Shown: piece after piece, positions 9,076 to 16,570 of the stretch
Numbering within the stretch: position 1 is the stretch's first letter
Layout of the letters: the number at the start of each line of letters is the position of its first letter
Made by a program: the position numbers and the translations under genes
Notes under the pieces: generated by a model
Told to the model about the DNA's origin: nothing
The model's input: the letters and a program-made list of their open reading frames with translations, nothing else
Database searches by the model: none
DNA from: Nostoc sp. MS1
GTDB taxonomy: Bacteria > Cyanobacteriota > Cyanobacteriia > Cyanobacteriales > Nostocaceae
Reading direction: 5' to 3'
DNA: 64,000 nucleotides
NCBI RefSeq assembly: GCF_019976755.1
Contig: NZ_AP023441.1
Location: forward strand, 3,903,501 to 3,967,500

Positions 9076-9435
9076 ATGAATTACGAGACAGCTCACAAAC
9101 TCCTGGTAGGCCAGACAATAGCAAGTGAGGAAAACCCAGATGCCTTGTTGATGCGGATGAAATATGGAAAACCGCCCGTACCTGGTCAAATCACCTCAAT
9201 TTTATTAGCCTTAAAAGTAGTATTTGAGGCTGTGAAAGATTCCCCCAGTCTAGACAGGGAACTAGTTTATGCGCTTTATCAGTTAACGGTGAAAGCGCAA
9301 CAATTATTTGTGGCAGGACGTAGAGCTGGTGTAGACTGGCCGCCACTACTGAAAGAGGACTTACTACGAATTGCTTTAGCCAGTGAAAGTATTTTTTCTG
9401 GTGTTTGGCAAACCCTACCCCCTGGAAATTTTTAG
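9076..9435 (+). CDS. Conserved cyanobacterial protein of unknown function
   Basis: 119 aa, soluble and mostly helical. Seen: MNYETAHKLLVGQ start, ENPDALLMRMKYGKPPVPGQ, then LLALKVVFEAVKDSPSLDRE and the C-terminal VDWPPLLKEDLLRIALASES. I know near-identical proteins from many cyanobacteria, sometimes labelled dethiobiotin synthetase without basis; the sequence has no P-loop. No signal peptide or membrane segment. It lies just after the heptamer array and converges with the Uma2-type gene. Function unknown. Confidence 0.8.
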   Translation: MNYETAHKLLVGQTIASEENPDALLMRMKYGKPPVPGQITSILLALKVVFEAVKDSPSLDRELVYALYQLTVKAQQLFVAGRRAGVDWPPLLKEDLLRIALASESIFSGVWQTLPPGNF

Positions 9436-9467
9436 GCGTGAGGAAATCAATTCATTTTTGCCAGTCC

Positions 9468-10148
9468 TTAAACAATTGAATCAGGGTCTACACCCATAGC
9501 ACGCAACCTTTGCGCCAGTAATTCGGCGCGTTGTTGTGCTTGCTTGGCTTGTTCTTCAGGGGTTAAAAGTCGTTCTCCTTGTTCGTTATACCAATACAAC
9601 CACTCGCGGTTAATTCCTTGGTATGTTCCCCGTTCCATACCAATTCCTAAGCCAACTTCGGCTAACCAAATCGGGTTTCCTTGTAAGGGTTGATACTCGC
9701 CATTGATTAATTTGTAAGCTTCTAAACGAGGTTTGCGGCGGCGGATGGGGTGATAAATAACGTAATACAAAACACCTAAGTTAGCGTACTTTGCTTTCTT
9801 GGTTGTATATTCACCACGGTAGTTTTGCGATACAACCTCTAAAACTAATGTGGGTAATTTCTCTTCTTCCCACAGCACATAACTAGGGCGTAAATACTCA
9901 TCATAAAATCGCTCAACACCCAAACTCAAAAATCCATCTGGGACTATGGCGGGTTCATCTGGGTCGTAGTAAATACCCATATCCACGCCAAAAAACCAGT
10001 CCATGCGGTCTGGCCAAGCCATTGCTAATGTAGCTTTGAGTAAACCGGGAATTAAATCTTGTAATTCATTATCCACTGGCGTATCGTCAGAGTCGGGCAG
10101 CTCCTCAGATGAGGGTAAACAAGCACGGCGGTTGTACTCAAATACCAT
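9468..10148 (-). CDS. Uma2 family (DUF820) putative PD-(D/E)XK endonuclease
   Basis: 226 aa. The core has the Uma2 pattern: VDMGIYYDPDEPAIVPDGFL (PD), then LPTLVLEVVSQNYRGEYTTK (ExxSxxxR...K) near residues 100-120, followed by YYVIYHP. The C-terminal ~35 residues are a charged, Gln/Ala-rich helix (LTPEEQAKQAQQRAELLAQR) typical of cyanobacterial members. The family is greatly expanded in cyanobacteria and its role is not established; copies are often near mobile or repeat-rich DNA, as here beside the 21-bp array. Confidence 0.88.
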   Translation of the reverse strand: MVFEYNRRACLPSSEELPDSDDTPVDNELQDLIPGLLKATLAMAWPDRMDWFFGVDMGIYYDPDEPAIVPDGFLSLGVERFYDEYLRPSYVLWEEEKLPTLVLEVVSQNYRGEYTTKKAKYANLGVLYYVIYHPIRRRKPRLEAYKLINGEYQPLQGNPIWLAEVGLGIGMERGTYQGINREWLYWYNEQGERLLTPEEQAKQAQQRAELLAQRLRAMGVDPDSIV

Positions 10149-10219
10149 TGCCGAATGCCTAAATTGGTATAGTAAGCCTTACTATTATATATTTTTGACA
10201 CTTGCAGTATTTGGGAAAG

Positions 10220-10258
10220 TCTACGACACGCTCCGCGTTCGCGTAAGCGTCTCGTAGA
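10220..10258. repeat. Dispersed palindromic repeat (imperfect hairpin)
   Basis: Arms 10220-10232 (TCTACGACACGCT) and 10246-10258 match at 12 of 13 positions. The central CCGCGTTCGCGTAAGC is the GC-rich core of the dispersed repeats also found at 44822-44856 and, in another form, at 12933-12956. Confidence 0.7.
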
Positions 10259-10334
10259 GAACGTAGAGAAGGCGCAGAGAAGAACGCAAAAGTGTTTTAT
10301 AAATAAATAAAAATTGTTGTAATGAATGTTTAAT

Positions 10335-10628
10335 ACTCGCGCGAGAGTGTTTAATACTCGTGGACGAGTCTTTAATACTTGGCGACGAGTCTTTTTGACT
10401 CGCGGATGAGTTTTTAATACTCGTGAATGAGTCTTTGATACTCGCGCGAGAATGTTTCATACTCGCGCGAGAGTCTTTGATATTCGCGGATGAGTGTTTA
10501 ATACTCGCACGAGAGTCTTTGATATTCGCAGATGAGTGTTTAATACTCGCACGAGAGTCTTTGATATTCGCAGATGAGTGTTTAATACTCGTGAGTGAGT
10601 CTCAGAACTTCATTAATGAGTTTTATAG
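10335..10628. repeat. Tandem array of fourteen 21-bp units with internal dyad symmetry
   Basis: Fourteen units start exactly every 21 bp (10335, 10356, 10377 and so on to 10608). Each unit is a 14-bp partly symmetric core of the form ACTC-N6-GAGT (for example ACTCGCGCGAGAGT, ACTCGTGGACGAGT, ACTCGCGGATGAGT) plus a T-rich 7-bp linker (STTTRAT). From 10461 on, two unit types alternate, making a 42-bp higher-order repeat of which 10503-10544 and 10545-10586 are identical copies. The last two units are degenerate. Because 21 is divisible by 3, frames stay open across it: heptads like ESLILAR/ECLILAR on plus, SIKDSST on minus. Function unknown. Confidence 0.93.
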
Positions 10629-11151
10629 CAATTCATGTGAGAGAATCAGGATCTATGCCGAGCGATCGCAGCCGTTCCGCTAGTAACTGTATTTAGGAAG
10701 ACATCTCAGCAGAAGAAATTCAACAAATTTTAAATAATTTTGAGCAGCAACATCAATAATGAAGGGTGTACAAAGATACTTAGTATCTTGGGAAAGTCTA
10801 TTTCTACCTCAGCATAAAGCCAATTCTAGATATTTTTTATATTTCAATAGTTATCAATAATGGATAAACCAGGCTTTTTGTTACGGTAATACTGCTAATA
10901 ACAATAAGTTATGTATGATATCTTTGCTATTTTAAAATATGCCAAGAAATATCAATATTTAAAACGTGATACGCTAAATATAGTCAGAGTTTTAGGATAT
11001 TTGTTGAGTTAAAAAAATAGCTAAAAAATAGCAATAATTGCTACAACTTGAATTTTAGGAAATATCGTTTTTATTACAACATAAAATTGCAGTTCGTCGC
11101 ACAATGGGGGCAGAGAAATAATTACTGTTTACTTGCTCTCGGAGACGAATA

Positions 11152-12891
11152 ATGGTAGCGATGTCTACGACCGGCAACGCCAACGCAGAAAGTGTTCAGC
11201 ATCGGCTGACTGTAGAAACTGTAGAAATTGCCCCTAATACTACGGCGATTCGCTGTCTAGACTGGGATCGCGATCGCTTCGATATCGAGTTCGGACTGCA
11301 AAACGGTACGACTTATAATTCATATCTAATTAGGGGTGAACAAACAGTTTTAATCGATACTTCTCACCAGAAGTTTCGTCAACTGTATTTAGATACACTA
11401 AAAAGTTTAATTAACCCCAAGGCTATTGATTACATTATTGTCAGTCATACAGAACCAGACCATAGTGGTTTAGTCGAAGATGTGCTGCAATTAGCACCAA
11501 GAGCAACAGTTTTGGCTTCTAAAATTGCTTTACAATTTTTAGAAGGTTTAGTACATGATCCTTTTTCTAAGAGAATTGTTAAAAGTGGCGATCGCATAGA
11601 TATTGGTAAAGGTCACGAAATTGAATTTGTCAGTGCGCCTAACCTCCACTGGCCTGATACCATCTTCAGTTACGATCGCAAAACCGAAGTTATCTATACT
11701 TGTGATGCTTTTGGGATGCACTTCTGCGACAATCGCACCTTTGATGAAGATTTAGAAGCGATTGAAGCTGACTTTAGATTTTACTACGATTGTTTGATGG
11801 GGCCTAATGCGCGATCACTGCTGAACGCAATGAAGCGCATGGGAGACTTGGGCAAAATTAAGATTATCGCCAACGGTCACGGGCCTCTGTTGTACCATCA
11901 TTTAGATGTGTTAACCGAGTGTTACCAAAGCTGGAGCCAAAGACAAGCCAAAGCAGAAACCACCGTCGGTTTATTCTACGTCGGTGATTATGGCTATAGC
12001 AATCTGCTGGTGCAAGCCATTGGCGAAGGTATTCAAAAAACTGGTGTTGCGGTAGAAATGATCGACCTCAGCACCGCAGAAATCCAAGAAATTCAAGAAT
12101 TAGCAGGTAGAGCAGCTGGTTTAATTATTGGTATGCCTCCCACAACTTCAGTAGCAGCACAAGCTAGTATTAGTTCTCTGCTATCTGTAGTCAAAGATAA
12201 GCAAGTAGTCGGCTTGTTCGAGTGCTTTGGCGGAGACGACGAACCCATTGATACTATCCGCCGCAAATTTATCGACTTGGGCGTAAAAGAAGCCTTCCCC
12301 GCAATTCGCATTAAAGAAGTTCCCGGCTCATCCGCCTACCAATTGTGTACAGAAGCGGGTACAGACTTAGGACAATTGCTGACAAGAGAACGCAACATCA
12401 AGCAAATTAAGTCCCTCGATGTCAACATGGAAAAGGCATTGGGACGCATTAGCAACGGCTTGTATATTGTTACTACTAAAAAAGATGATGTCAGCAGCGC
12501 CATGTTAGCGTCCTGGGTAGCACAAGCCAGCTTGCAACCATTGGGCTTTACTATTGCTGTAGCTAAAGACCGGGCTATTGATACTTTAATGCAGGTAGGC
12601 GATCGCTTCGTCCTCAACGTCTTAGAAGAAGGCAATTACCAAGAACTGAAAAAACAATTCCTCAAGCGTCTGCATCCCGGCGCTGACCGCTTTGCAGGAG
12701 TGAGAACCCAAACCGCCAAAAACGGCTCACCCATCCTTACAGACGCTCTAGCATACATGGAATGTGAAATCCAAAGCAGCATGGAATGCAGCGACCACTA
12801 CATTTTATACTGCACCGTCGAAGACGGTCGTGTCTCCAAGCCCGACGGATTGACAGCAGTGCGCCACCGGAAGGTAGGGAATTACTACTAG
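11152..12891 (+). CDS. flv3: Flavodiiron protein, Flv3 type
   Basis: Cyanobacterial flavodiiron protein, which with Flv1 reduces O2 to water using photosynthetic electrons (a Mehler-like reaction without superoxide); the heterocyst form keeps O2 low for nitrogenase. 579 aa in three domains: metallo-beta-lactamase-like (about 30-260) with the canonical diiron ligands HTEPDH at 99-104, flavodoxin-like (about 265-405, VGLFYVGDYGYSNLL), and a C-terminal flavin reductase domain (about 425-579) that only the photosynthetic type has. The full ligand set marks the Flv3/Flv2 side. An SD-like GGAG precedes the start. It is followed directly by flv1; a directly adjacent flv3-flv1 pair is the arrangement of the heterocyst-specific flv3B/flv1B genes of Anabaena, so this may be that pair (inference). 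Confidence 0.93.
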   Translation: MVAMSTTGNANAESVQHRLTVETVEIAPNTTAIRCLDWDRDRFDIEFGLQNGTTYNSYLIRGEQTVLIDTSHQKFRQLYLDTLKSLINPKAIDYIIVSHTEPDHSGLVEDVLQLAPRATVLASKIALQFLEGLVHDPFSKRIVKSGDRIDIGKGHEIEFVSAPNLHWPDTIFSYDRKTEVIYTCDAFGMHFCDNRTFDEDLEAIEADFRFYYDCLMGPNARSLLNAMKRMGDLGKIKIIANGHGPLLYHHLDVLTECYQSWSQRQAKAETTVGLFYVGDYGYSNLLVQAIGEGIQKTGVAVEMIDLSTAEIQEIQELAGRAAGLIIGMPPTTSVAAQASISSLLSVVKDKQVVGLFECFGGDDEPIDTIRRKFIDLGVKEAFPAIRIKEVPGSSAYQLCTEAGTDLGQLLTRERNIKQIKSLDVNMEKALGRISNGLYIVTTKKDDVSSAMLASWVAQASLQPLGFTIAVAKDRAIDTLMQVGDRFVLNVLEEGNYQELKKQFLKRLHPGADRFAGVRTQTAKNGSPILTDALAYMECEIQSSMECSDHYILYCTVEDGRVSKPDGLTAVRHRKVGNYY

Positions 12892-12932
12892 GGATGAGGG
12901 GAATGTAGCTTTAGCTTTCCTACGGAACGCTT

Positions 12933-12956
12933 GCGAGAACGCTACCGCGTTCTCGC
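12933..12956. repeat. Dispersed palindromic repeat between flv3 and flv1
   Basis: A perfect 10-bp stem (GCGAGAACGC) with a TACC loop, in a larger GC-rich segment (about 12918-12970) of the Nostoc palindromic-repeat type. It lies 41 bp after flv3 and could stabilise or end the flv3 transcript, but the lack of a U-tract argues for a mobile repeat. Confidence 0.7.
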
Positions 12957-13022
12957 AGAGTACCCATAGGGTGGGAGATTAAACAGACAAATTAAGGGAT
13001 TTTCAATAAATAAATTATCCAT

Positions 13023-13083
13023 GTTGTGGGGCGGGCATCTTGCCCGCCCGGAATATAGGACGGGCAAGATGCCCATCCTACAA
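13023..13083. mobile_element. MITE-like repeat (TTGTGGGGCGGGCATC type), copy 1
   Basis: About 61 bp with near-identical inverted ends: TTGTGGGGCGGGCATC on the left and, reversed, CTTGTAGGATGGGCATC on the right. Each end is itself a hairpin (GGGCGGGCA-TCT-TGCCCGCCC and GGGCA-AGA-TGCCC). Related copies lie at 62795-62853 and, as a half element, at 62953-62982. It sits in front of flv1 and creates a spurious upstream ATG in its frame. Confidence 0.75.
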
Positions 13084-13254
13084 GAAGATTTTGGATGTTT
13101 TTTTATTAAGTCTCTAAATAAAAATTCTTCCTCATCTCTCCCATCTTCCGCTAGTCCTTATTCCCTAATACCTATGAATTTCATCCAATCAATTAAAAAC
13201 TGGGCAACATCTACCCGGTTTTTCCAATTTTTTGACAAACCTAAAACAAAATCT

Positions 13255-14967
13255 ATGACTGATTCCAAACCCCGTGACGTACAAATTCTTCCTATTGCTA
13301 CAAATACTAAAGTTCTCAGAGCGCGTAGTTGGTCACGTTTGCGGTTTGAAATTGAATATGCCTTAGAAAGAGGGACAACCTCTAATGGTTATGTAATTGA
13401 AGGTGATAAAACGGCAATTATTGACCCGCCTGTAGAAAGCTTCATGGCGATTTATCTTGAAGCCTTGCAGCAGACAATCAATTTGAAAAAATTGGATTAT
13501 GTCATTCTGGGTCACTTTAGCCCCAACCGTGTACCCACATTTAAAGCGCTGTTAGAATTAGCTCCGCAAATTACCTTCGTTTGTTCCCTTCCTGGTGCGG
13601 CTGATTTACGTGCGGCTTTTCCAGATACCAACTTGAATATTTTGGCGATGCGGGGGAAAGAAACCCTCGATTTAGGTAAAGGTCATGTGTTGAAGTTCTT
13701 GCCAATTCCTAGCCCTCGTTGGCCTGCGGGACTTTGTACCTACGACACACAAACCCAAATCCTCTACACAGATAAGATATTCGGCGCACATATCTGTGGC
13801 GATGATGTCTTTGATGATAATTGGGAATCCTTCAAGGAAGACCAGCGTTACTACTACAACTGTCTGATGGCTCCCCATGCTGTCCATGTGGAAGCTGCAT
13901 TGGAAAAAATCTCTGATTTACAAGTGCGGATGTATGCTGTAGGTCACGGGCCTTTGGTTCGTAGCAGCTTGATGGCGTTAACTCAAGCTTATGCAGATTG
14001 GAGCCGCGCCCAAAAAGATAGAGAGATTTCTGTCGCTTTACTCTATGCTTCAGCTTACGGTAATACGGCAACATTAGCACAAGCGATCGCCCTTGGACTT
14101 ACCAAAGGCGGCGTAGCAGTCAAATCAATCAACTGTGAATTTGCTACCCCAGAAGAAATTCAAACCACTCTAGAACAAGCCGATGGTTTCCTCATTGGTT
14201 CCCCCACTATCGGCGGTCACGCACCAACCCCCATACACACCGCTTTAGGTATCGTTCTCAAGGTGTGTGATAACAACAAACTAGCTGGGGTCTTCGGTTC
14301 CTACGGCTGGAGTGGTGAAGCTTTGGAAATGATTGAAGGTAAACTCCGAGATGCAGGATATCGCTTTGGGGTAGAAACCCTCAAAGTGAAGTTTAAACCC
14401 GACGATGTTACCCTCAAGTATTGCGAAGAAGTCGGTACAGACTTCGCCCAAACCCTCAAGAAAGCGAAAAAAGTCCGCGTACCCCAACAAGCTGCTACTC
14501 CCGTAGAACAAGCTGTAGGTCGTATTGTCGGCTCAGTTTGTGTAATTACCGCCAAGCAAGGCGATGTCTCTACAGGAATGATGGGTTCTTGGGTTTCCCA
14601 AGCCACCTTCAACCCTCCAGGTTTAACTGTTGCGATCGCTAAAGAACGCGCTATAGAATCACTTATGTATCCCGGTGGTAAATTTGCCGTGAATATCTTA
14701 CCCGAAGGTAATCACTTGGAATACATGAAGCACTTCCGTAAAAGCTTTGCTCCAGGAGAAGACCGTTTCGCCAATTTCACCACAACAGAAGCAGACAACG
14801 GTTGTACAGTCCTCGCTGATGCTTTAGCTTATGTAGAATGCTCAGTTGAACAACGTTTAGAGTGTGGCGACCATTGGGTAGTGTACGCCACTGTTGATAA
14901 TGGTAAGTTACTCAAACCAGATGATGTAACCGCCATAAATCACCGGAAAACAGGTACTCATTATTAG
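13255..14967 (+). CDS. flv1: Flavodiiron protein, Flv1 type (non-canonical diiron site)
   Basis: Partner of Flv3 in O2 photoreduction. About 570 aa with the same three domains: metallo-beta-lactamase-like, flavodoxin-like (ISVALLYASAYGNTATLAQA) and flavin reductase (about 420-570). The metal site is degenerate in the way expected for Flv1/Flv4: the HxExDH segment reads HFSPNR, and the later ligand segment reads SPRWPAG. The frame is open back to 13021, but the first part of that extension is the MITE-like repeat and the next ~60 residues are low complexity (NSSSSLPSSASPYS), so I place the start at the ATG at 13255 (MTDSKPRDVQILPI), which gives family length; an ATG at 13174 is an alternative. 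Downstream is a strong terminator. Confidence 0.92.
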   Translation: MTDSKPRDVQILPIATNTKVLRARSWSRLRFEIEYALERGTTSNGYVIEGDKTAIIDPPVESFMAIYLEALQQTINLKKLDYVILGHFSPNRVPTFKALLELAPQITFVCSLPGAADLRAAFPDTNLNILAMRGKETLDLGKGHVLKFLPIPSPRWPAGLCTYDTQTQILYTDKIFGAHICGDDVFDDNWESFKEDQRYYYNCLMAPHAVHVEAALEKISDLQVRMYAVGHGPLVRSSLMALTQAYADWSRAQKDREISVALLYASAYGNTATLAQAIALGLTKGGVAVKSINCEFATPEEIQTTLEQADGFLIGSPTIGGHAPTPIHTALGIVLKVCDNNKLAGVFGSYGWSGEALEMIEGKLRDAGYRFGVETLKVKFKPDDVTLKYCEEVGTDFAQTLKKAKKVRVPQQAATPVEQAVGRIVGSVCVITAKQGDVSTGMMGSWVSQATFNPPGLTVAIAKERAIESLMYPGGKFAVNILPEGNHLEYMKHFRKSFAPGEDRFANFTTTEADNGCTVLADALAYVECSVEQRLECGDHWVVYATVDNGKLLKPDDVTAINHRKTGTHY

Positions 14968-15138
14968 AAGTTAGTAGTAAGAACTAAAGTCCTTCAATTC
15001 AGAACTAAGTGCTTAAGCTGTCATTCATTTAAATTGGGTACTCCGATCTGCTATCACAGTTCCAGCATAAGGATTTAGTGTTTTAGCATTACCCGATCTA
15101 AATGACGAACAGCTTACTACTAACACGCCTAAACTCAG
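14968..15138. other. Spacer downstream of flv1
   Basis: 171 bp between the flv1 stop and its terminator. No gene; nothing distinctive seen. Confidence 0.5.
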
Positions 15139-15160
15139 CCTGCGTTAGCAGGTTTTTTTT
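15139..15160 (+). terminator. Intrinsic terminator of the flv transcript
   Basis: CCTGC-GTTA-GCAGG stem (15139-15152) followed by eight T (15153-15160), a textbook rho-independent terminator reading rightward, 170 bp past the flv1 stop. Confidence 0.88.
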
Positions 15161-15290
15161 ATGGGCAAAATTTCCCTAGCCGTTTAGTCAATGAATGTGT
15201 AAAGTTTATACAGCACATAGGTGTAAATATTTTTCATAAAGGCAAAATTTAAGACTGTAGAAACTGCTATCAAAATTTTTAATTAAAACT

Positions 15291-15530
15291 ATGGAGCAAA
15301 GCGAACAACAGAAGCGCCTTGAGGCTGAACAAAAGTTTCAAGCAGCCCTCGAACAGTTAGAGGATATATTACAGGAAAATCCAACCGAGGAAGAAACTCC
15401 AAATACATCTACTGAAGATGTTAGTGAGGCTGAACTTGTGGATGATGGATTTGATATTGATTTAGCCGCCTTAGAAGATGCAGTTGCAGATATTGAACAT
15501 TTCTTAGAAGAGAGAACAAAATCCCAATAA
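15291..15530 (+). CDS. Small acidic protein of unknown function
   Basis: 79 aa, very acidic (about 27 Asp/Glu). The N-terminal half is a predicted charged helix (QKRLEAEQKFQAALEQLEDI), then a Thr/Glu-rich linker, then a second helix DIDLAALEDAVADIEHFLEE. No signal peptide or membrane segment. It lies between the flv1 terminator and a convergent methyltransferase gene, so it is probably monocistronic. No family recognised with confidence; its composition and separate position suggest a true gene. Confidence 0.7.
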   Translation: MEQSEQQKRLEAEQKFQAALEQLEDILQENPTEEETPNTSTEDVSEAELVDDGFDIDLAALEDAVADIEHFLEERTKSQ

Positions 15531-15560
15531 TGGCGACTAACCTTGTATCTTAATTACGAA

Positions 15561-16346
15561 TTACGAATTATCAAGTACCTGTCTCTGCGCTTCATATAAC
15601 ATTAAAGCAGCAGCGATCGCCACATTTAAGGATTCTACACCAGGACTGAGGGGAATCTTCACCTGCTGGTCTGCCATTGCTGCTAAATCTGGCGACAAGC
15701 CAGCACCCTCATTGCCCAACAAAATTAAACTGGGTTTTGTCCAGTCTACTTCCCAATAAGTTAACTTAGCTGTGGGTAAAGTTGCTATCACCTGCATTCC
15801 CGCTTGTTGACAAGCTTGCACCGTTGCTTTTAAATCTTCACTAACGGCGGTAGCCAAACGAAACCACTGTCCAGCAGATGCACGTAAAACTTTCGGATTA
15901 TCCAAATCTACACTATCTTGACTCAGCCATAAACCCGAAGCCCCAGCAGCCGCAGCCGTACGAATAATTGTCCCTAAATTACCAGGGTCTTGGATGGTTT
16001 CAAACGCCAAAACAACACCAGTAAACGGTACTTGGCTTTGCTGTTCGCCACGTTTTGCCGTAGCCACCACCCCATCTGGTTGTACAGTAGTTGCGATCGC
16101 CTGTAATACTTCTTCACTGACAACCTCAGCGCGATCGCATCGACTACAAGCATCTTCCCACAATCTAGAATGGTTCGCTTGCCATTGTGGAGTACAGCAC
16201 ACCACCTCTAAGGGATAATTCACCGCACAAGCTTCTTCCAATAAATGCGTCCCTTCCAACAAGAACAACCCCTGCTTATGCCGTTCTTTGGTAGAGTGCA
16301 GCTTGCGAATTTGCTTAACTAAATTATTCTGTAAACTCGTTAACAT
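15561..16346 (-). CDS. TrmH/SpoU family RNA 2'-O-methyltransferase
   Basis: SPOUT-class methyltransferase that uses S-adenosylmethionine to methylate a ribose in tRNA or rRNA. 261 aa. N-terminal substrate-binding domain (RKLHSTKERHKQGLFLLEGT) then the knot domain with motif 1 DPGNLGTIIRTAAAAGASGL, motif 2 LILLGNEGAGLS and motif 3 IPLSPGVESLNVAIAAALML. I chose the ATG at 16346 because an SD-like GGAGAAG precedes it and the protein then starts with the family's MLTSLQNNLVKQIRKL; the frame is open 20 codons further up without support. The exact RNA target cannot be told from sequence. Confidence 0.9.
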   Translation of the reverse strand: MLTSLQNNLVKQIRKLHSTKERHKQGLFLLEGTHLLEEACAVNYPLEVVCCTPQWQANHSRLWEDACSRCDRAEVVSEEVLQAIATTVQPDGVVATAKRGEQQSQVPFTGVVLAFETIQDPGNLGTIIRTAAAAGASGLWLSQDSVDLDNPKVLRASAGQWFRLATAVSEDLKATVQACQQAGMQVIATLPTAKLTYWEVDWTKPSLILLGNEGAGLSPDLAAMADQQVKIPLSPGVESLNVAIAAALMLYEAQRQVLDNS

Positions 16347-16429
16347 TAGACTTCTCCAAAAATGATGAAAGCCTCTATCTGGACTGCATACAAGATAAAA
16401 ATGCACTTATGATAAATTAGACAAATGTA

Positions 16430-16558
16430 CGATAAAATCAGGCTTTGAGATGTTGATTTTGCTTGTTCGCTGGGCAATTCATCATCCCCAGGCGCAGATG
16501 GATGCAGTTGATTAGGGTCGAGCATTTCTAAATACCAAGTTGTCACTTCTTGGAGCAT
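16430..16558 (-). pseudogene. Possible N-terminal remnant of a GNAT-like acetyltransferase gene
   Basis: The minus frame from the ATG at 16558 reads MLQEVTTWYLEMLDPNQLHP, which resembles the start of a family of cyanobacterial GNAT acetyltransferases. After about 40 residues it turns into unrelated sequence (IYHKCIFILYAVQIEAF) that runs into the methyltransferase start. The acetyltransferase core is absent, so I read this as a truncated remnant. It lies only 12 bp after the PgpH-like gene. The family call is from memory and weak. Confidence 0.35.
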
Positions 16559-16570
16559 AGTTAGGGAAAA

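Larger units (their letters stand above)
10149..11151. other. 1-kb gene-free region upstream of flv3
   Basis: Holds in order: a 13-bp imperfect inverted repeat (10220-10258), the 21-bp tandem array (10335-10628), a short open stretch 10691-10759 reading EDISAEEIQQILNNFEQQHQ before a stop that looks like the tail of a decayed gene, a 17-bp palindrome (10773-10789, arms AAGATACT), and AT-rich DNA that should contain the flv3 promoter. Two long open frames cross the array on opposite strands, but they follow from the 21-bp periodicity and I do not call them genes. Confidence 0.6.

Noticed and set aside
10335..10628. CRISPR array
   Set aside because: Units are contiguous with no unique spacers, and no cas genes are in the window. 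The heptamer array at 8924-9035 was rejected for the same reason.
10423..10683. Open frame of 86 codons with 7-residue repeats (ESLILAR/ECLILAR) across the 21-bp array
   Set aside because: The opposite strand is also open with its own heptads, there is no ribosome site, and the frame is explained by a repeat unit divisible by three. Kept as a repeat, not a gene.
13021..13254. N-terminal extension of flv1 from the ATG at 13021
   Set aside because: It starts inside a dispersed palindromic repeat, continues as low-complexity sequence and has no counterpart in Flv1 proteins.
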